The translations under genes were made by a program, and so were the position numbers. Positions 44,107 through 53,334 of a stretch of DNA of 64,000 bases are shown here, piece by piece. The notes beneath the pieces were generated by a model that was not told the origin of the DNA, did no database searches, and saw only the letters and a program-made list of their open reading frames with translations. The number at the start of each line of letters is the position of its first letter. The first letter of the stretch is position 1. This stretch comes from Hyphomicrobiales bacterium (lineage in GTDB: Bacteria > Pseudomonadota > Alphaproteobacteria > Rhizobiales > Rhizobiaceae): assembly GCA_900469955.1 (NCBI GenBank), contig UBYX01000003.1:124001-188000 (forward strand). Reading direction: 5' to 3'.

Positions 44107-45375
44107 TTAGTCTACAGGGCAGGCCCCTTGCGAAACCGGGTCGGGCTGCCAGCACGGCGCCTTGGCCTGATCGATCAGGGCCTTCAGAGCTTTGGCCTGC
44201 TCATCGAGCGCCGGACGGATGTCCTGACCACCGAGAATGATCCGCTCAAAGGTGTCGTTGTAGATCTGGTTGAACTTGCCACCGAGATTGCCGAGACCCG
44301 TTGGCAGCAGCGCAGGCACTGCGTCCTTGGCGCCGGTTTGAGCAGCGATCGCTGGACCGGATACCTTAACCGAATTGGGCATGTCGTCAGGGAGCTTCAC
44401 ATCGACGACGGGAAAGAAGTTCGTGGCGCGAAGGGTGGCGATCTGCGTCTCCGGTTTCATCATCCAGGCGACGAGCTCCTTAGACTTCTGCGTATCGGGC
44501 GCGGTCTTAGGAATACCGATGCCTGCGATAACCGGCATAAATCCGCGACCAGCAGGACCCGCGGGAACCGGAAAGGCAACGAAGTCAGCGGGTTTTTGGT
44601 TGAAGGCGTCGGCCAGCCGGGCAACGTGGTCAAACGCCACCCAAACTTCCTCGGAAAGCAGCGGCTGTTGCATGAAAGCGTAGGTGGTCGAGGCCGGGTT
44701 GGTGTACTGCCAGAGTTCTTTGAATTTGCCCCAGCCGGCCTCGGCTTCCGGCGAGCGAAATTTGGTCACCATTGACTTGGTATAGGATGGCAGCAGGAAA
44801 CCCTGAAAAAAGCGGTGCTTCAGACCTTCCGGACCGGCCGGGAATCCGAACTTCGGCGACCCGGTCTTGTCGGCTATATTCTTCGCCCACTCGATTAACT
44901 GGTCATAGGTCAACGCATTGATGTCGGCACCTTGCGGCAAGAATTCCAGCGCCTTCTTGTTTGCAGCCATGATGTAGGTCGCCTGCATCCACGGGAGATA
45001 CTTCTGCTCCGAGGTGCCAAGCTTGGCGAGTTGCCTGTACTGATCGTTCACATGCACGTCGCCGAGCTTGATGTCGGAAAGGTCAACCAGATCGCCCGAC
45101 ATCGACGAGAACGAACCGTGTAGAGCGCCAAGCACCGCGATCGTACCCTTACCGGCCTGGATCTCCGCCTGCAGGCGGGTCAACCAGGGACCATCGTCGG
45201 ACGGCTGATAGTCGACCCCGCCGGGAAAGCCCTTCAGCACGATATCGCGCATCTTTTGCGCTTCTTCGACCGGCTTGGCCTGGGTCGACCAGAACAGTGC
45301 CTGCGCCGCGGCGGCGCCCGAACACAGCGCCGTGACGAACGCAGCGCCGGCAACAAGTTTAAGCAGCTTTCTCAT
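44107..45375 (-). CDS. ABC sugar-binding protein
   Basis: Predicted 422 residues. Sec signal peptide MRKLLKLVAGAAFVTALCSG ends at an AAAA-Q type site. The remainder fits family-1 oligosaccharide-binding proteins. It is the first transporter gene after lacI, and a perfect GAAACGTTTC operator lies 16 bases before the start, overlapping the promoter or leader. The start at 45375 has a strong GGGAGGAGA ribosome site. Ligand unknown, probably the glycoside acted on by the GH36 or GH63 enzymes of this locus. Confidence 0.92.
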   Translation of the reverse strand: MRKLLKLVAGAAFVTALCSGAAAAQALFWSTQAKPVEEAQKMRDIVLKGFPGGVDYQPSDDGPWLTRLQAEIQAGKGTIAVLGALHGSFSSMSGDLVDLSDIKLGDVHVNDQYRQLAKLGTSEQKYLPWMQATYIMAANKKALEFLPQGADINALTYDQLIEWAKNIADKTGSPKFGFPAGPEGLKHRFFQGFLLPSYTKSMVTKFRSPEAEAGWGKFKELWQYTNPASTTYAFMQQPLLSEEVWVAFDHVARLADAFNQKPADFVAFPVPAGPAGRGFMPVIAGIGIPKTAPDTQKSKELVAWMMKPETQIATLRATNFFPVVDVKLPDDMPNSVKVSGPAIAAQTGAKDAVPALLPTGLGNLGGKFNQIYNDTFERIILGGQDIRPALDEQAKALKALIDQAKAPCWQPDPVSQGACPVD

Positions 45376-45390
45376 CGTTCTCCTCCCTGA

Positions 45391-45400
45391 GAAACGTTTC
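45391..45400. promoter_or_regulatory. LacI-type operator 2 (before ABC transporter operon)
   Basis: Perfect palindrome GAAACGTTTC between the lacI stop and the binding-protein start, where repression of the transporter operon would be expected. Confidence 0.65.
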
Positions 45401-45415
45401 ACAAATGCAGTCTGG

Positions 45416-46453
45416 TTATCGATGCCTCCTGGGTGCCGGCCCGTGACTGGCACGCGCCGTCAGCACCGGCCGCACTAGTTTATTGCGCGGTGGGTGACCG
45501 GGGTTTTCAATGATGTCCACGAGCATCGCCGCAGCTTCGCGGGAGCATTCGCGGATCGAAGCGTCGAAAGTTGTCAGGCCCGGCGGAGCGTAGGCTGCGG
45601 CGGCGATATTATCGAAGCCGATCACGGAGAGGTCGCGAGGGATCGAAAGTCCGATGCGGGAAGCCTCTTCCATGACGGTCAGCGCCAGTTCATCGAACAG
45701 GCCTATAACGGCGGTCGGGCGTTCCGGCGCGTTGAGAAGACGGTTGGCGGCCTGAATGCATGCTCCACGATCGAAACGCGGTGACGATGCGATGTCGAGC
45801 CTGACAGACGGGTCACCGCGTCGCGAAATCGCGTCCGCCAAACCATCCTGACGCAGATGGCGGAAGGTCATCGGCTCGGAAATGGTCAAAAGACCAAAAT
45901 GCCGGTGCCCCATCTCATAGAGCATGTCGAATGTTTCGGCGAAGGCCCGCGCGCCGTCAGTGTCGACCCAGCTGTACGCAAGCTCGGAATCGAGCAGCCG
46001 GCCATGCGCAACGAAAGGCACGGCTCGCTCCACGAGATAGTCAACCCGTTGGTCAACCTCGGCGATTCGGGTGATAACAACGCCGTCAGCACGGCCCGAA
46101 TCGACCAGATGGCGAAGAACATCAAGCTCCGACTGGCCCTGTGCCACGGTCGCCAGAATGAGATCATTACCGCGCTCAGTCAGACCCTCCCCCAGTCCGG
46201 TAACGAATTCTCCAAGGAAGGAGTCGACCAGCTTGGGGCCCCGAACGGCGAGCGTCATTCCGACGAAGCCGGAACGGCCCGAAACCAGCATTCGCCCCGC
46301 CATGCTCGGGACATACCCGAATTCCCGCGCCGCTTGCGCCACGCGATCACGCGTTGCTTGCGCGATTCTCTCATGTCCAGCGAGCGCCCTGGAAACGGTG
46401 GCGATCGACAGATCAAGATAGGACGCAAGTTCCTTCAGCGTTCTCGGGCGCAA
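45416..46453 (-). CDS. LacI-family transcriptional regulator
   Basis: Predicted 345 residues. Helix-turn-helix and hinge: RTLKELASYLDLSIATVSRA followed by LAGHERIAQATRDRVAQAA, then a periplasmic-binding-protein-like ligand domain (VIGLFDELALTVMEEA, DLSVIGFDNIAAAAYAPPGLTT). The start is TTG 46453 with GGGAGGAG just upstream; a longer TTG start at 46522 has a second good site (GGAGG) but would put an AAACGTTT operator inside the coding region and is therefore less likely. It very probably controls the transporter operon, itself, and the GH36 operon, which all carry the same operator core. Confidence 0.88.
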   Translation of the reverse strand: MRPRTLKELASYLDLSIATVSRALAGHERIAQATRDRVAQAAREFGYVPSMAGRMLVSGRSGFVGMTLAVRGPKLVDSFLGEFVTGLGEGLTERGNDLILATVAQGQSELDVLRHLVDSGRADGVVITRIAEVDQRVDYLVERAVPFVAHGRLLDSELAYSWVDTDGARAFAETFDMLYEMGHRHFGLLTISEPMTFRHLRQDGLADAISRRGDPSVRLDIASSPRFDRGACIQAANRLLNAPERPTAVIGLFDELALTVMEEASRIGLSIPRDLSVIGFDNIAAAAYAPPGLTTFDASIRECSREAAAMLVDIIENPGHPPRNKLVRPVLTARASHGPAPRRHR

Positions 46454-46489
46454 ATGCTCCTCCCAAAGCACCGACCAATTCGTCTGTGC

Positions 46490-46497
46490 AAACGTTT
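46490..46497. promoter_or_regulatory. LacI-type operator 3 (before lacI)
   Basis: AAACGTTT, with a TGC flank on the left like operator 1 (TGCAAACGTTT in both). It is 37-44 bases upstream of the TTG start of lacI, so autoregulation is likely. Confidence 0.5.
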
Positions 46498-46677
46498 TAA
46501 ATCGAACGATCCGCCATGTCAATCCGCCCCTCCTGCCGCAACTAATCGGATAGCCGACGCATCATCACTTTTTTGCATCGCACTAATTTGGACGAATTGA
46601 TATGGATTTCGGATTTTAAGGTACATATCATCTCGAAATGTTCGTTTATGAACTCCCCAGACTTGGGAGTTAGTTCA

Positions 46678-47886
46678 ATGACGGACACGACATCGGAACT
46701 CGATGAAGCGGTGACAGGCTTCGATATCGCCGAACGGGCAACCTGGAGCGCCGCGACCTGGTTTGCCGTACTTTCGATGGCGGCCACCAGCTTTGCGCTG
46801 GTATCGGCTGAGTTCCTCCCCGCGGGCCTATTGACACCAATGGCGCGCGATCTCGGGGTTACTGAGGGAACCGCTGGACAGGTCGTCACCGCAACCGCTT
46901 CCGTCGGCGCTGTAACGGCCCTATTCAGCAATGTTCTCATCGGCAGACTGAACCGCAAAGCGGTGCTGGTCAGTCTCAGTGCGTTGGCGATCGCGTCCAA
47001 TACTCTTGCGGCGTTCGCGACCGATTTTTGGCTGTTGTTGTTGGGGCGAGCTGGATTGGGCGTTGCGCTCAGCGGCTTCTGGGCGCTTTCAGTCGCGGTG
47101 GTTGCGAGGTTGGTTGGCGCCAATGCGACCGGTCGGGGCATGGCTATTGTCACCCTCGGTGTCTCGCTAGCCACCATCGCTGCGCCATCCATGGGCGCTT
47201 TGATCAGCGATTGGTTGGGATGGCGTGTCGCTATGGCGATGACCGCGGGCCTTGCCGCGCTTGCGATGCTCTTGCAGGCGCTCAGCTTGCCGACGCTGCC
47301 AGCCAACACAAGCAACAGTCTCGTCGATGTGTTCCGGCTGACAAAGCGGCGTAGCGTTCAACTGGGCATGCTTGCCATTCTTTTGCTGATGACGGGGCAT
47401 TTTGCTGGGTCGGTTTATGTGCGACCCTTTCTCGAACAAGTGACGCTCCTGGAAACCGAATCGATTGCGTTTACGCTGCTTGGATTTGGTATTGCCTCTG
47501 TGATTGGGAACGTCGCCGGTGGCCGGATTGCTGACGCAAGTATCGGCTTAGCGCTCGGTGTCACCTCCGCGCTGATAGCGGTTTCGGCGCTCGCCTTGGT
47601 GCTTTGGGGTGCTCATATCGGCGTCGCTTTCACCCTCGTTTCACTTTGGGGCTTGGCGTTTGGGATGGCGCCGGTGGTACTGCCAACCAACCTGTCCCGC
47701 GGAGCACCCGACGCCCTGGAGGCAGCGGGGAGCCTCATGGTCGTCTCTTTTCAAGTCGCCATTAGTGTGGGCGCCGTTTTAGGCGGTTACGTCGTCGATA
47801 ATTACGGCGCTGTGGGGCCATTGATCCTTACTGCGGTTCTGGCCGCATCGACGGTCACGTTGCCGTTGCTTCAGCCTCGCAACTGA
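46678..47886 (+). CDS. MFS transporter, drug/sugar efflux type
   Basis: Predicted 402 residues with twelve transmembrane segments. The N-terminal half shows the DHA1-type loop VLIGRLNRKAVLVSLSALAI and an early SAEFLPAGLLTPMARDLGVTEG motif, as in AraJ/YdhP/NepI-like exporters. It has GGAG eight bases before ATG 46678; upstream ATGs at 46573 and 46648 are in frame but less well placed. It is divergent from lacI, with about 150 bases or more between, and stands alone. A purine nucleoside, sugar or drug exporter is possible; the substrate is unknown. Confidence 0.87.
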   Translation: MTDTTSELDEAVTGFDIAERATWSAATWFAVLSMAATSFALVSAEFLPAGLLTPMARDLGVTEGTAGQVVTATASVGAVTALFSNVLIGRLNRKAVLVSLSALAIASNTLAAFATDFWLLLLGRAGLGVALSGFWALSVAVVARLVGANATGRGMAIVTLGVSLATIAAPSMGALISDWLGWRVAMAMTAGLAALAMLLQALSLPTLPANTSNSLVDVFRLTKRRSVQLGMLAILLLMTGHFAGSVYVRPFLEQVTLLETESIAFTLLGFGIASVIGNVAGGRIADASIGLALGVTSALIAVSALALVLWGAHIGVAFTLVSLWGLAFGMAPVVLPTNLSRGAPDALEAAGSLMVVSFQVAISVGAVLGGYVVDNYGAVGPLILTAVLAASTVTLPLLQPRN

Positions 47887-48308
47887 CATTGCACTTCAGG
47901 TTGAGCGACCAGGGTAAGCGACCAGGGCGCAATCGGAGCCGGGGACATAGAGAAATCTGTGGCATCTCTTAGGTACTATGGCGGCGCTCCCCGCCGCGTT
48001 GGTCGTGGCGCTAGCCGCTATCACCGCACGCCTGACCCGCAAAGCACTTGCAGAAGAGCCTGCGCCATACGTGCTGACACGGTTCCAAAGCACACTCAAC
48101 CCAAGTGTTACTTGACGGCATTGCAAATAACCGGCGTTACCGCACGCCCAGGAAGGTGCTGCTATGCAGGAGACTTGAACGGTTCCGAAGAAAAATCTAC
48201 TCACATCGGACCAACGCGCCCTACCCAGGCCCATAGGGCTTGCGCCTTGCAGGACTTTGGTCGGGTTGAGAATTCCGCGATTGACGCCACTCGCAATGGC
48301 CCCGTCAG
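47887..48308. other. Gap without convincing gene
   Basis: Overlapping open frames on both strands (47896-48312 minus, 47959-48375 plus) lack motifs and ribosome sites. A short direct repeat (GCGACCAGGG twice, near 47905-47927) follows the transporter gene. Confidence 0.4.
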
Positions 48309-48527
48309 TCAAGGGAAGTTCTTGCTGCCTGAGAGCATCGCAAGGAGTTGTCGGTCATCGCGCACACCGTGTTGAAACAGTGAGATCAGGTCCTCTGCGA
48401 TCCTTGTTGCCGCTCGGGACTCTTCAGAAATCCCGCGCCGCTTCAAGATCTGACAGAGGACGCTCTGCAGCATGGCCATCTCGTCTGGTTCGATGGCTAA
48501 CGTGTGTGAGACGTGTCTATCGAGCAT
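48309..48527 (-). CDS. Small conserved-type hypothetical protein
   Basis: Predicted 72 residues, soluble and helical. Its pattern (EPDEMAMLQSVLCQILKRRG, then a RIAEDLISLFQHGVRDDRQLL block) resembles short proteins widespread in Rhizobiales whose function is not known; this is from memory of the pattern, not a search. The strong acidic/hydrophobic periodicity supports a real protein. The ribosome site is only a G-run directly before ATG 48527. It is isolated, with no operon partner. Confidence 0.6.
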   Translation of the reverse strand: MLDRHVSHTLAIEPDEMAMLQSVLCQILKRRGISEESRAATRIAEDLISLFQHGVRDDRQLLAMLSGSKNFP

Positions 48528-48808
48528 CCCCCCGAGATAGAGCCTCGACTTAGAAGGTCAACCCATTCGGTCGAGTGCCGCTCCACCCCGTAAGCAAAGA
48601 TATCGTTCTAGCGTATTTAGCCACTTTTGATCCGCTACGCCTTCCGGCGATCGTTCAATCTGCTGGCATGAGATGGGGGGACAATCGGATCATCCTTTTC
48701 AGTGTCACGGATCGGCAGCCGCTCTATAGGTGGGAGGCTCTGCAAAGTTTGGGTTGACCGCTTAAGATGGCGAGGCGACAGTTACAGCCGGACAAAGCAG
48801 GAGGAAAA

Positions 48809-49117
48809 ATGATGGTGGAGACGGACCGCTGGCGCCACATGGCAAGCGCACCAAAAGACGGTAGCCGGATTTTAGTCACGATCCGCTCGTCCGAACAGGG
48901 GCCGGCAGAAGTTGACCTTGCGTATTGGTCGAATGGCGATCAGTTCGGTGGGGAGGGCTGGCGCGCCTCTGATTCTTCGCCCGGGCACATAATCGAATAC
49001 GCTGAGCCGGAATTGAAATGTTGGATGCCGATGCCCTCGGCCAGTCTTAATCGCTTGTCTATGCCCTCACCCTGGGAGGGCAGCGACACCCAACAGTTCG
49101 ACGGATCAGGAATTTAG
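48809..49117 (+). CDS. Small DUF551-like protein
   Basis: Predicted 102 residues. The N-terminal WRHMASAPKDGSRILVTI and the later WMPMPSA match the short 'W-x-x-x-x-x-A-P-x-D-G ... W-x-P-L-P' domain found in phage-related and free-standing alphaproteobacterial proteins of unknown role. The start is well fixed by AGGAGG (48799-48804) before ATG 48809. The frame is open to 48767, but that extension is not needed. No neighbour explains its function. Confidence 0.7.
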   Translation: MMVETDRWRHMASAPKDGSRILVTIRSSEQGPAEVDLAYWSNGDQFGGEGWRASDSSPGHIIEYAEPELKCWMPMPSASLNRLSMPSPWEGSDTQQFDGSGI

Positions 49118-49561
49118 GCCTCGCGCCGAAGAAACGGCTCCGCGTCCTCAAAACGAAAGCCAGAGATCCGGCTGAAGCAGGACGAGATGGTCGTCCGGGG
49201 AGGCGCGATCGAGCGTTTCTGCCGACCCGCTCAACAAAAAAGGCCGGGGCGAAATCGCACCGACCTTCCTCATCATCGCCTACTTACCTGTGCCAGTACA
49301 TCCGTGGTCAAAAGCCAGATGGCAAAGCGGCTTGCGAGCGCCAAATTCATTCCAGCGCTCATCAGCATGCCGATGACTGCGTCCTATGGGTCAAATGTGT
49401 TCACAACAAGTCCGCGGCGTCGACCGCCCCTGCCGCAGGCTTCATTCCAAAGCAGTCATCGCTGCACGGCGGTCCCATTATGATCATCCCTACTGGGGGG
49501 AGCCGAGGCGAATTAGGTAACCCTTATTCACGGATAACGTTTGGTTAATCCGAGATTGACT
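49118..49561. other. Gap without convincing gene
   Basis: One open frame (49187-49483 plus) has a composition typical of a chance frame and no ribosome site or motif. Nothing else was seen. Confidence 0.4.
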
Positions 49562-50008
49562 ATGGAACAACGTCGCTTGCGACTTTTTCGATCGAAATGC
49601 GTTTCCTCGGTCATGACCGCCAACAGCTCAGACTGCCAGCCTCTTGAAACAAAGCCCCTCTCCTATCGGCGCATGTACATGGTCGCCGAGCACGCTGCGG
49701 CGAACGCTTGTGGGCCGAGGGAAGTGCGTCGGGCCGCCGCCCGCGTCGTTAGGCTCTTGGGACCTCTCATCGATCAACCCATAGCTCCTGCCGCTCGCCT
49801 CGCGGAATCAAGAAGGCAGTTCGAGAAGTTAGTAAACGCGTTGAGCCGCCACGGCCGAAGCCTGGAAGCCGTTGCAGGCGGACTGGATCTTCCCCTACGG
49901 GGCGTCCCGGAAAAAACATCGTCAAACCCGGAGGATCGCTGCGACGTGACGATAATTCACCCGATAGCAGTCCGCCCCACCTCTGGATCCCTTTGTCAAA
50001 GTAACTAG
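49562..50008 (+). CDS. Hypothetical protein, weakly supported
   Basis: Predicted 148 residues from ATG 49562 (TTG 49541 is also in frame). The central part, MYMVAEHAAANACGPREVRR to LSRHGRSLEAVAGGLDLP, has a helical, Ala/Arg-rich pattern that could be a small DNA-binding or regulatory protein, but I do not recognise it. No good ribosome site is visible. It could be a chance frame. Confidence 0.3.
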   Translation: MEQRRLRLFRSKCVSSVMTANSSDCQPLETKPLSYRRMYMVAEHAAANACGPREVRRAAARVVRLLGPLIDQPIAPAARLAESRRQFEKLVNALSRHGRSLEAVAGGLDLPLRGVPEKTSSNPEDRCDVTIIHPIAVRPTSGSLCQSN

Positions 50009-50130
50009 CGTTCATACCCTCGGCAATCGACCACTGCCAAAGTCAGATTTGTATTTGACCCATGCGGCAATCTGCTTAGTTTGAACCGACTGCCGAACCG
50101 GGCAGCTATGGACTGATAGGAGGCACTTCC

Positions 50131-51117
50131 ATGTATAATTTGTTCACAAGGTGGGCGGCCCTTGGTGTCGCAGGGGCAGTGTTGTCCCTCGTCTCGCTCG
50201 GGGCCTCGGCCGTAGCTCAATCCTTCCCTGATCGGACAATTACCCTGGTCGTGCCATTTGCGGCGGGTGGCTCCACCGACGTCGTCGCACGTGTCATCGC
50301 CCAGAAGATGGGGGAAGACCTGAAGCAGCAGGTTGTTGTCGAAAACGTTGCGGGCGCCGGCGGCAATCTCGGTGCAGACCGTGTCGCACGCGCGGAACCG
50401 GACGGGTACACGATTTTAATGGGAACAGTGGCAACTCACGCGCTCAATCCCCTGATCTTAAAGAGGAAGCCCTACGACGCTGAGAAGGATTTCTCGCCGG
50501 TTTCGCTGCTTGTCCTTGTGCCCAATGTCCTGGTCGTCAATCCGGAACTTCCGGTCAACAATGTCGCCGAACTGATCGCGCTCTTGAAAAAAGAGCCGGA
50601 CAAATATTCCTACGCCTCTTCGGGCAACGGCACCCCCCTCCACCTTTCCGGCGAACTGTTCAACAGCATGGCTGGCGTGAAGATGCAGCATGTTCCCTAT
50701 AAAGGCGCCGGTCCCGCACTGAACGACCTGATCGGAAACCAAATATCGATCATGTTCGACAACTTGCCCTCATCTTCAGGCCATATCAAGTCCGGAACGC
50801 TGCGCGCGCTTGGAGTCACTACGGCAAAGCGGGCACCGTCGTTTCCAGATGTTCCGACCGTTGCTGAGACGATCCCCGGATATGAGACCTACACCTGGAA
50901 CGCGCTCTTCGCTCCGGCCCAGACGCCAAATGATGTGGTTGTCAGGCTGAACGAAGCCGCCAACAAAGCCCTACAGGATCCGGCAGTGATCGCTCGGATG
51001 AATGACTTCAGCGCCACGATCGTCGGTTCCACTCCCGAGGAACTTGGCAAGCACGTAAGTGCAGAACTTGCCAAGTGGGGGCCCATCGTCAAGAACGCTA
51101 ACATTCAGATGGATTGA
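50131..51117 (+). CDS. TctC/Bug-family solute-binding protein, orphan
   Basis: Predicted 328 residues. Signal peptide up to about residue 29 (ASAVAQS). Bug-fold marks: FPDRTITLVVPFAAGGSTDVVARV, VVVENVAGAGGNLGADRVA, PDGYTILMG and FPDVPTVAET. These bind carboxylates or amino acids for tripartite tricarboxylate transporters, or act as sensors. No tctA or tctB gene is next to it, so it is an orphan, as is common in this family. TAGGAGG precedes ATG 50131. Confidence 0.92.
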   Translation: MYNLFTRWAALGVAGAVLSLVSLGASAVAQSFPDRTITLVVPFAAGGSTDVVARVIAQKMGEDLKQQVVVENVAGAGGNLGADRVARAEPDGYTILMGTVATHALNPLILKRKPYDAEKDFSPVSLLVLVPNVLVVNPELPVNNVAELIALLKKEPDKYSYASSGNGTPLHLSGELFNSMAGVKMQHVPYKGAGPALNDLIGNQISIMFDNLPSSSGHIKSGTLRALGVTTAKRAPSFPDVPTVAETIPGYETYTWNALFAPAQTPNDVVVRLNEAANKALQDPAVIARMNDFSATIVGSTPEELGKHVSAELAKWGPIVKNANIQMD

Positions 51118-51452
51118 GCGGGTACCCAAAGAGGCGGGTGCGCCGCTCACCTGGCGCATCTGGAGGCTGAACAACCAAGGTGCCTGCCTTTGGCAAAAGC
51201 CGTGCTGCGGCCTTGAAAGTGATAATGAAGGACGGCATCGTGTAGAGAGACGCTATAACCGGGGTATGGTGTGGTCGAGCATCTTGGACATCGGAGACCA
51301 AGCAAAGACCAAAATCCGAGGGCGACGGAGGGCATCGACCGGCTAATTCGCATGCCGGACCCCTTTCCCTCCTCACCGGGAGCAGGAAGCTCGCAGCGGT
51401 GTGCAAGATCTTGATCAACTCTATCGACCTCAAGTTGATCGGCGCGACGATC
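51118..51452. other. Gap without gene
   Basis: No supported coding frame. The right end holds an alternative GTG start (51399) of the next gene with an AGGAAG site. Confidence 0.4.
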
Positions 51453-52550
51453 ATGCGTCTGGTTCGAGCTAAGCTTTCCCACTATCTCGTCGTTTTGACC
51501 CTGCCGATTTTCATCGTCGGTGCGGCTTACGGACAAGATATGACGCCCCGCGCACGCGTGAAGGTCGGGCTCCTTCAAAGTCCCCCATTCGTGATGAAGC
51601 AACAGGGAAGATACTCCGGAATGGCGGTGGATCTTTGGGAAGCGCTGGCTGCGGAGTTACGCGCGGAATATACCTACGAGGAATTCACCGATATTCGCCA
51701 GCTTATCGACGCCTTGTCCACATCCCGCATCGACGTAGCTGTAACCAATCTGACAATCACGGAAAGCCGCGCCGAGAGGATCGACTTCACGCATCCCTGG
51801 TTCGATTCGGGATTGCGGGTGATGGTAAACGACCATGACAGCGCAGGATTGTGGAGCCTTGTGACGGGTCTGAAGGACTCGGGCCATCTGCGCGCTTACG
51901 GCTGGCTGGCCTTTATCCTGCTGCTCGGGACACTCGTCGTCACCATCTTCAACCGCCGTTTCGACAGCAATTATCCCAGGAGATGGCGCGATGGTCTTGC
52001 TGAGGGCTTTTACTCCGTGATGTCCATCGCCGCATCCGGAAGAGCGCCTGTGAACAAGAATTATTTCGGCTGGTTGGGGCGCATCGGCCAAGGCTTCTGG
52101 CTGGTGGTCGGAATTGCGGTGGTCGCGTATGTGACATCTTCTGTCACAAGCGTGATGACGACCCTCTCCTTGACCAATCAGATCAGCGGCGTAGCCGATC
52201 TGCCAGGGCGCCCTGTGGGGATATTGCAGGGAAGCAGCGCGGAAGACGTTGTGAGGGAGCTTCAAATCGCTCCCGTGCCTTTTGCGAATATGGATTCGAT
52301 GATCGATGCATTGAGGAATGGAGAAGTCGATGCCGTGGTGGGCGACACCCCCGTTCTTGAATATTACACCCATACCCACGCTGCTTCTCGATTAATTGTG
52401 GTTGGAGCAATCTTTCACACCGAGAAATACGGTTTCGGCCTGCCACTAGGCAGCCCGTTGACGCGCCCTTTGTCTGTGGCCGTAATAGGCGCTCACGAAG
52501 ACGGCGTCATCGAGGACATTAGGGCCCGTTACTTCGGCGACAATCCCTAG
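51453..52550 (+). CDS. Prokaryotic ionotropic-glutamate-receptor-like channel protein
   Basis: Predicted 365 residues. Order: signal peptide (1-27), first binding lobe (about 32-130), membrane segment (148-166), re-entrant loop (about 184-200), membrane segment (210-236), second binding lobe (about 245-360). This is the S1-M1-P-M2-S2 plan of GluR0 and related bacterial channels. The amino-acid-binding marks are there: R106 in TESRAERIDFT and D298 in VVGDTPVLEY. The pore loop reads SVMSIAASGRAP, without the potassium filter TVGYGD of GluR0. M2 ends AYVTSSVTSVMTTLSLTNQI, reminiscent of the gate region. It could also be a membrane-anchored sensor. ATG 51453 is chosen because the signal peptide begins there. 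Confidence 0.75.
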   Translation: MRLVRAKLSHYLVVLTLPIFIVGAAYGQDMTPRARVKVGLLQSPPFVMKQQGRYSGMAVDLWEALAAELRAEYTYEEFTDIRQLIDALSTSRIDVAVTNLTITESRAERIDFTHPWFDSGLRVMVNDHDSAGLWSLVTGLKDSGHLRAYGWLAFILLLGTLVVTIFNRRFDSNYPRRWRDGLAEGFYSVMSIAASGRAPVNKNYFGWLGRIGQGFWLVVGIAVVAYVTSSVTSVMTTLSLTNQISGVADLPGRPVGILQGSSAEDVVRELQIAPVPFANMDSMIDALRNGEVDAVVGDTPVLEYYTHTHAASRLIVVGAIFHTEKYGFGLPLGSPLTRPLSVAVIGAHEDGVIEDIRARYFGDNP

Positions 52551-52861
52551 CGGTGGCGGAAGCCCCTCCGGTGTCGGCTTGATCTGGCTCGCGCTGAACT
52601 CGACCACCTGCGCGTTAATTCCGGCTTCGAAAAGCGCATCACTGGATATCCGCTGGTCGTGTTGCCGCTGACGGGACCCGGCCCTGGACGATGGGACCAG
52701 CAGGGTGTCTCGATGATAACGTCGTGTCCAGGGCACTATCGTGAGCTGAGAATCCACGACCTTGACGTTCCGTCCCAAATTGGGCGAGCAGCTAGCACTC
52801 CTTCTTGACAGGCAACAACCTCGGAGGATGATGCACATCGGCATAATCGATGGAGGGCGCA
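52551..52861. other. Gap without convincing gene
   Basis: A minus-strand open frame (52446-52970) spans it, but it overlaps coding regions at both ends and has no motif. Nothing else was seen. Confidence 0.4.
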
Positions 52862-53167
52862 ATGCGCAACTTTCTTGTCGCCAAACTATGCCTGGCACTA
52901 ATGCTGATGACCTTTGCCTCCCAGCCCTCATTCGCCCAATCGGTGAATGTGGATATCCGTATAGGAACAAGTCTCAACAATGGCAGGTCGATCACCTGCT
53001 CCCAAGGGGAGAGGCTGCTCCGCCTTCGAGGTTTCCGCGATATCAGGCGCGTCGATTGCCGTGGGCGCTTCTACATCTACCGCGCCAATCTTGGCATCAG
53101 GCGATTTGAGGTCGCGTTGAACTCGCGCGATGGTCGCGTCGTGGATATGCGACGGATTCGGAGGTAG
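52862..53167 (+). CDS. Small secreted basic protein, unknown function
   Basis: Predicted 101 residues. Signal peptide MRNFLVAKLCLALMLMTFA up to SFAQS, then a mature domain of about 75 residues rich in Arg with one Cys pair (ITCSQG, VDCRGR). The end RVVDMRRIRR and the pattern 'LRLRGFRDIRRVDC-FYIYRA' suggest a small PepSY- or antifreeze-like beta/alpha domain found in rhizobial secreted proteins, but I cannot name a family. GGAGGG precedes ATG 52862. Standing alone, its job is unknown. Confidence 0.72.
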   Translation: MRNFLVAKLCLALMLMTFASQPSFAQSVNVDIRIGTSLNNGRSITCSQGERLLRLRGFRDIRRVDCRGRFYIYRANLGIRRFEVALNSRDGRVVDMRRIRR

Positions 53168-53334
53168 CTGCTTCACCAGTGGCCTAAATGTGACCGGCGT
53201 CGAGGCGGAGGGGCGACTGTCCGCGGGCCTGCGCTTTTTCGAGAAGCTCCGCTACCGATGGTGGACGGGGCAATGATGGCCAGCCGACTTCCACAAGAAC
53301 TACACCTGGCCGACCGTAAAACGGCAAGACTCAC

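Noticed and set aside
46454-46522. Longer start of lacI at TTG 46522
   Set aside because: It has a fair ribosome site, but the start would place the AAACGTTT operator within the coding region and add residues before the usual beginning of a LacI DNA-binding domain.
49187-49483. Plus-strand open frame of 98 codons
   Set aside because: No ribosome site, motif or protein-like pattern.
52446-52970. Minus-strand open frame of 174 codons
   Set aside because: It overlaps the end of the channel-like gene and the start of a small secreted protein gene, both better supported.
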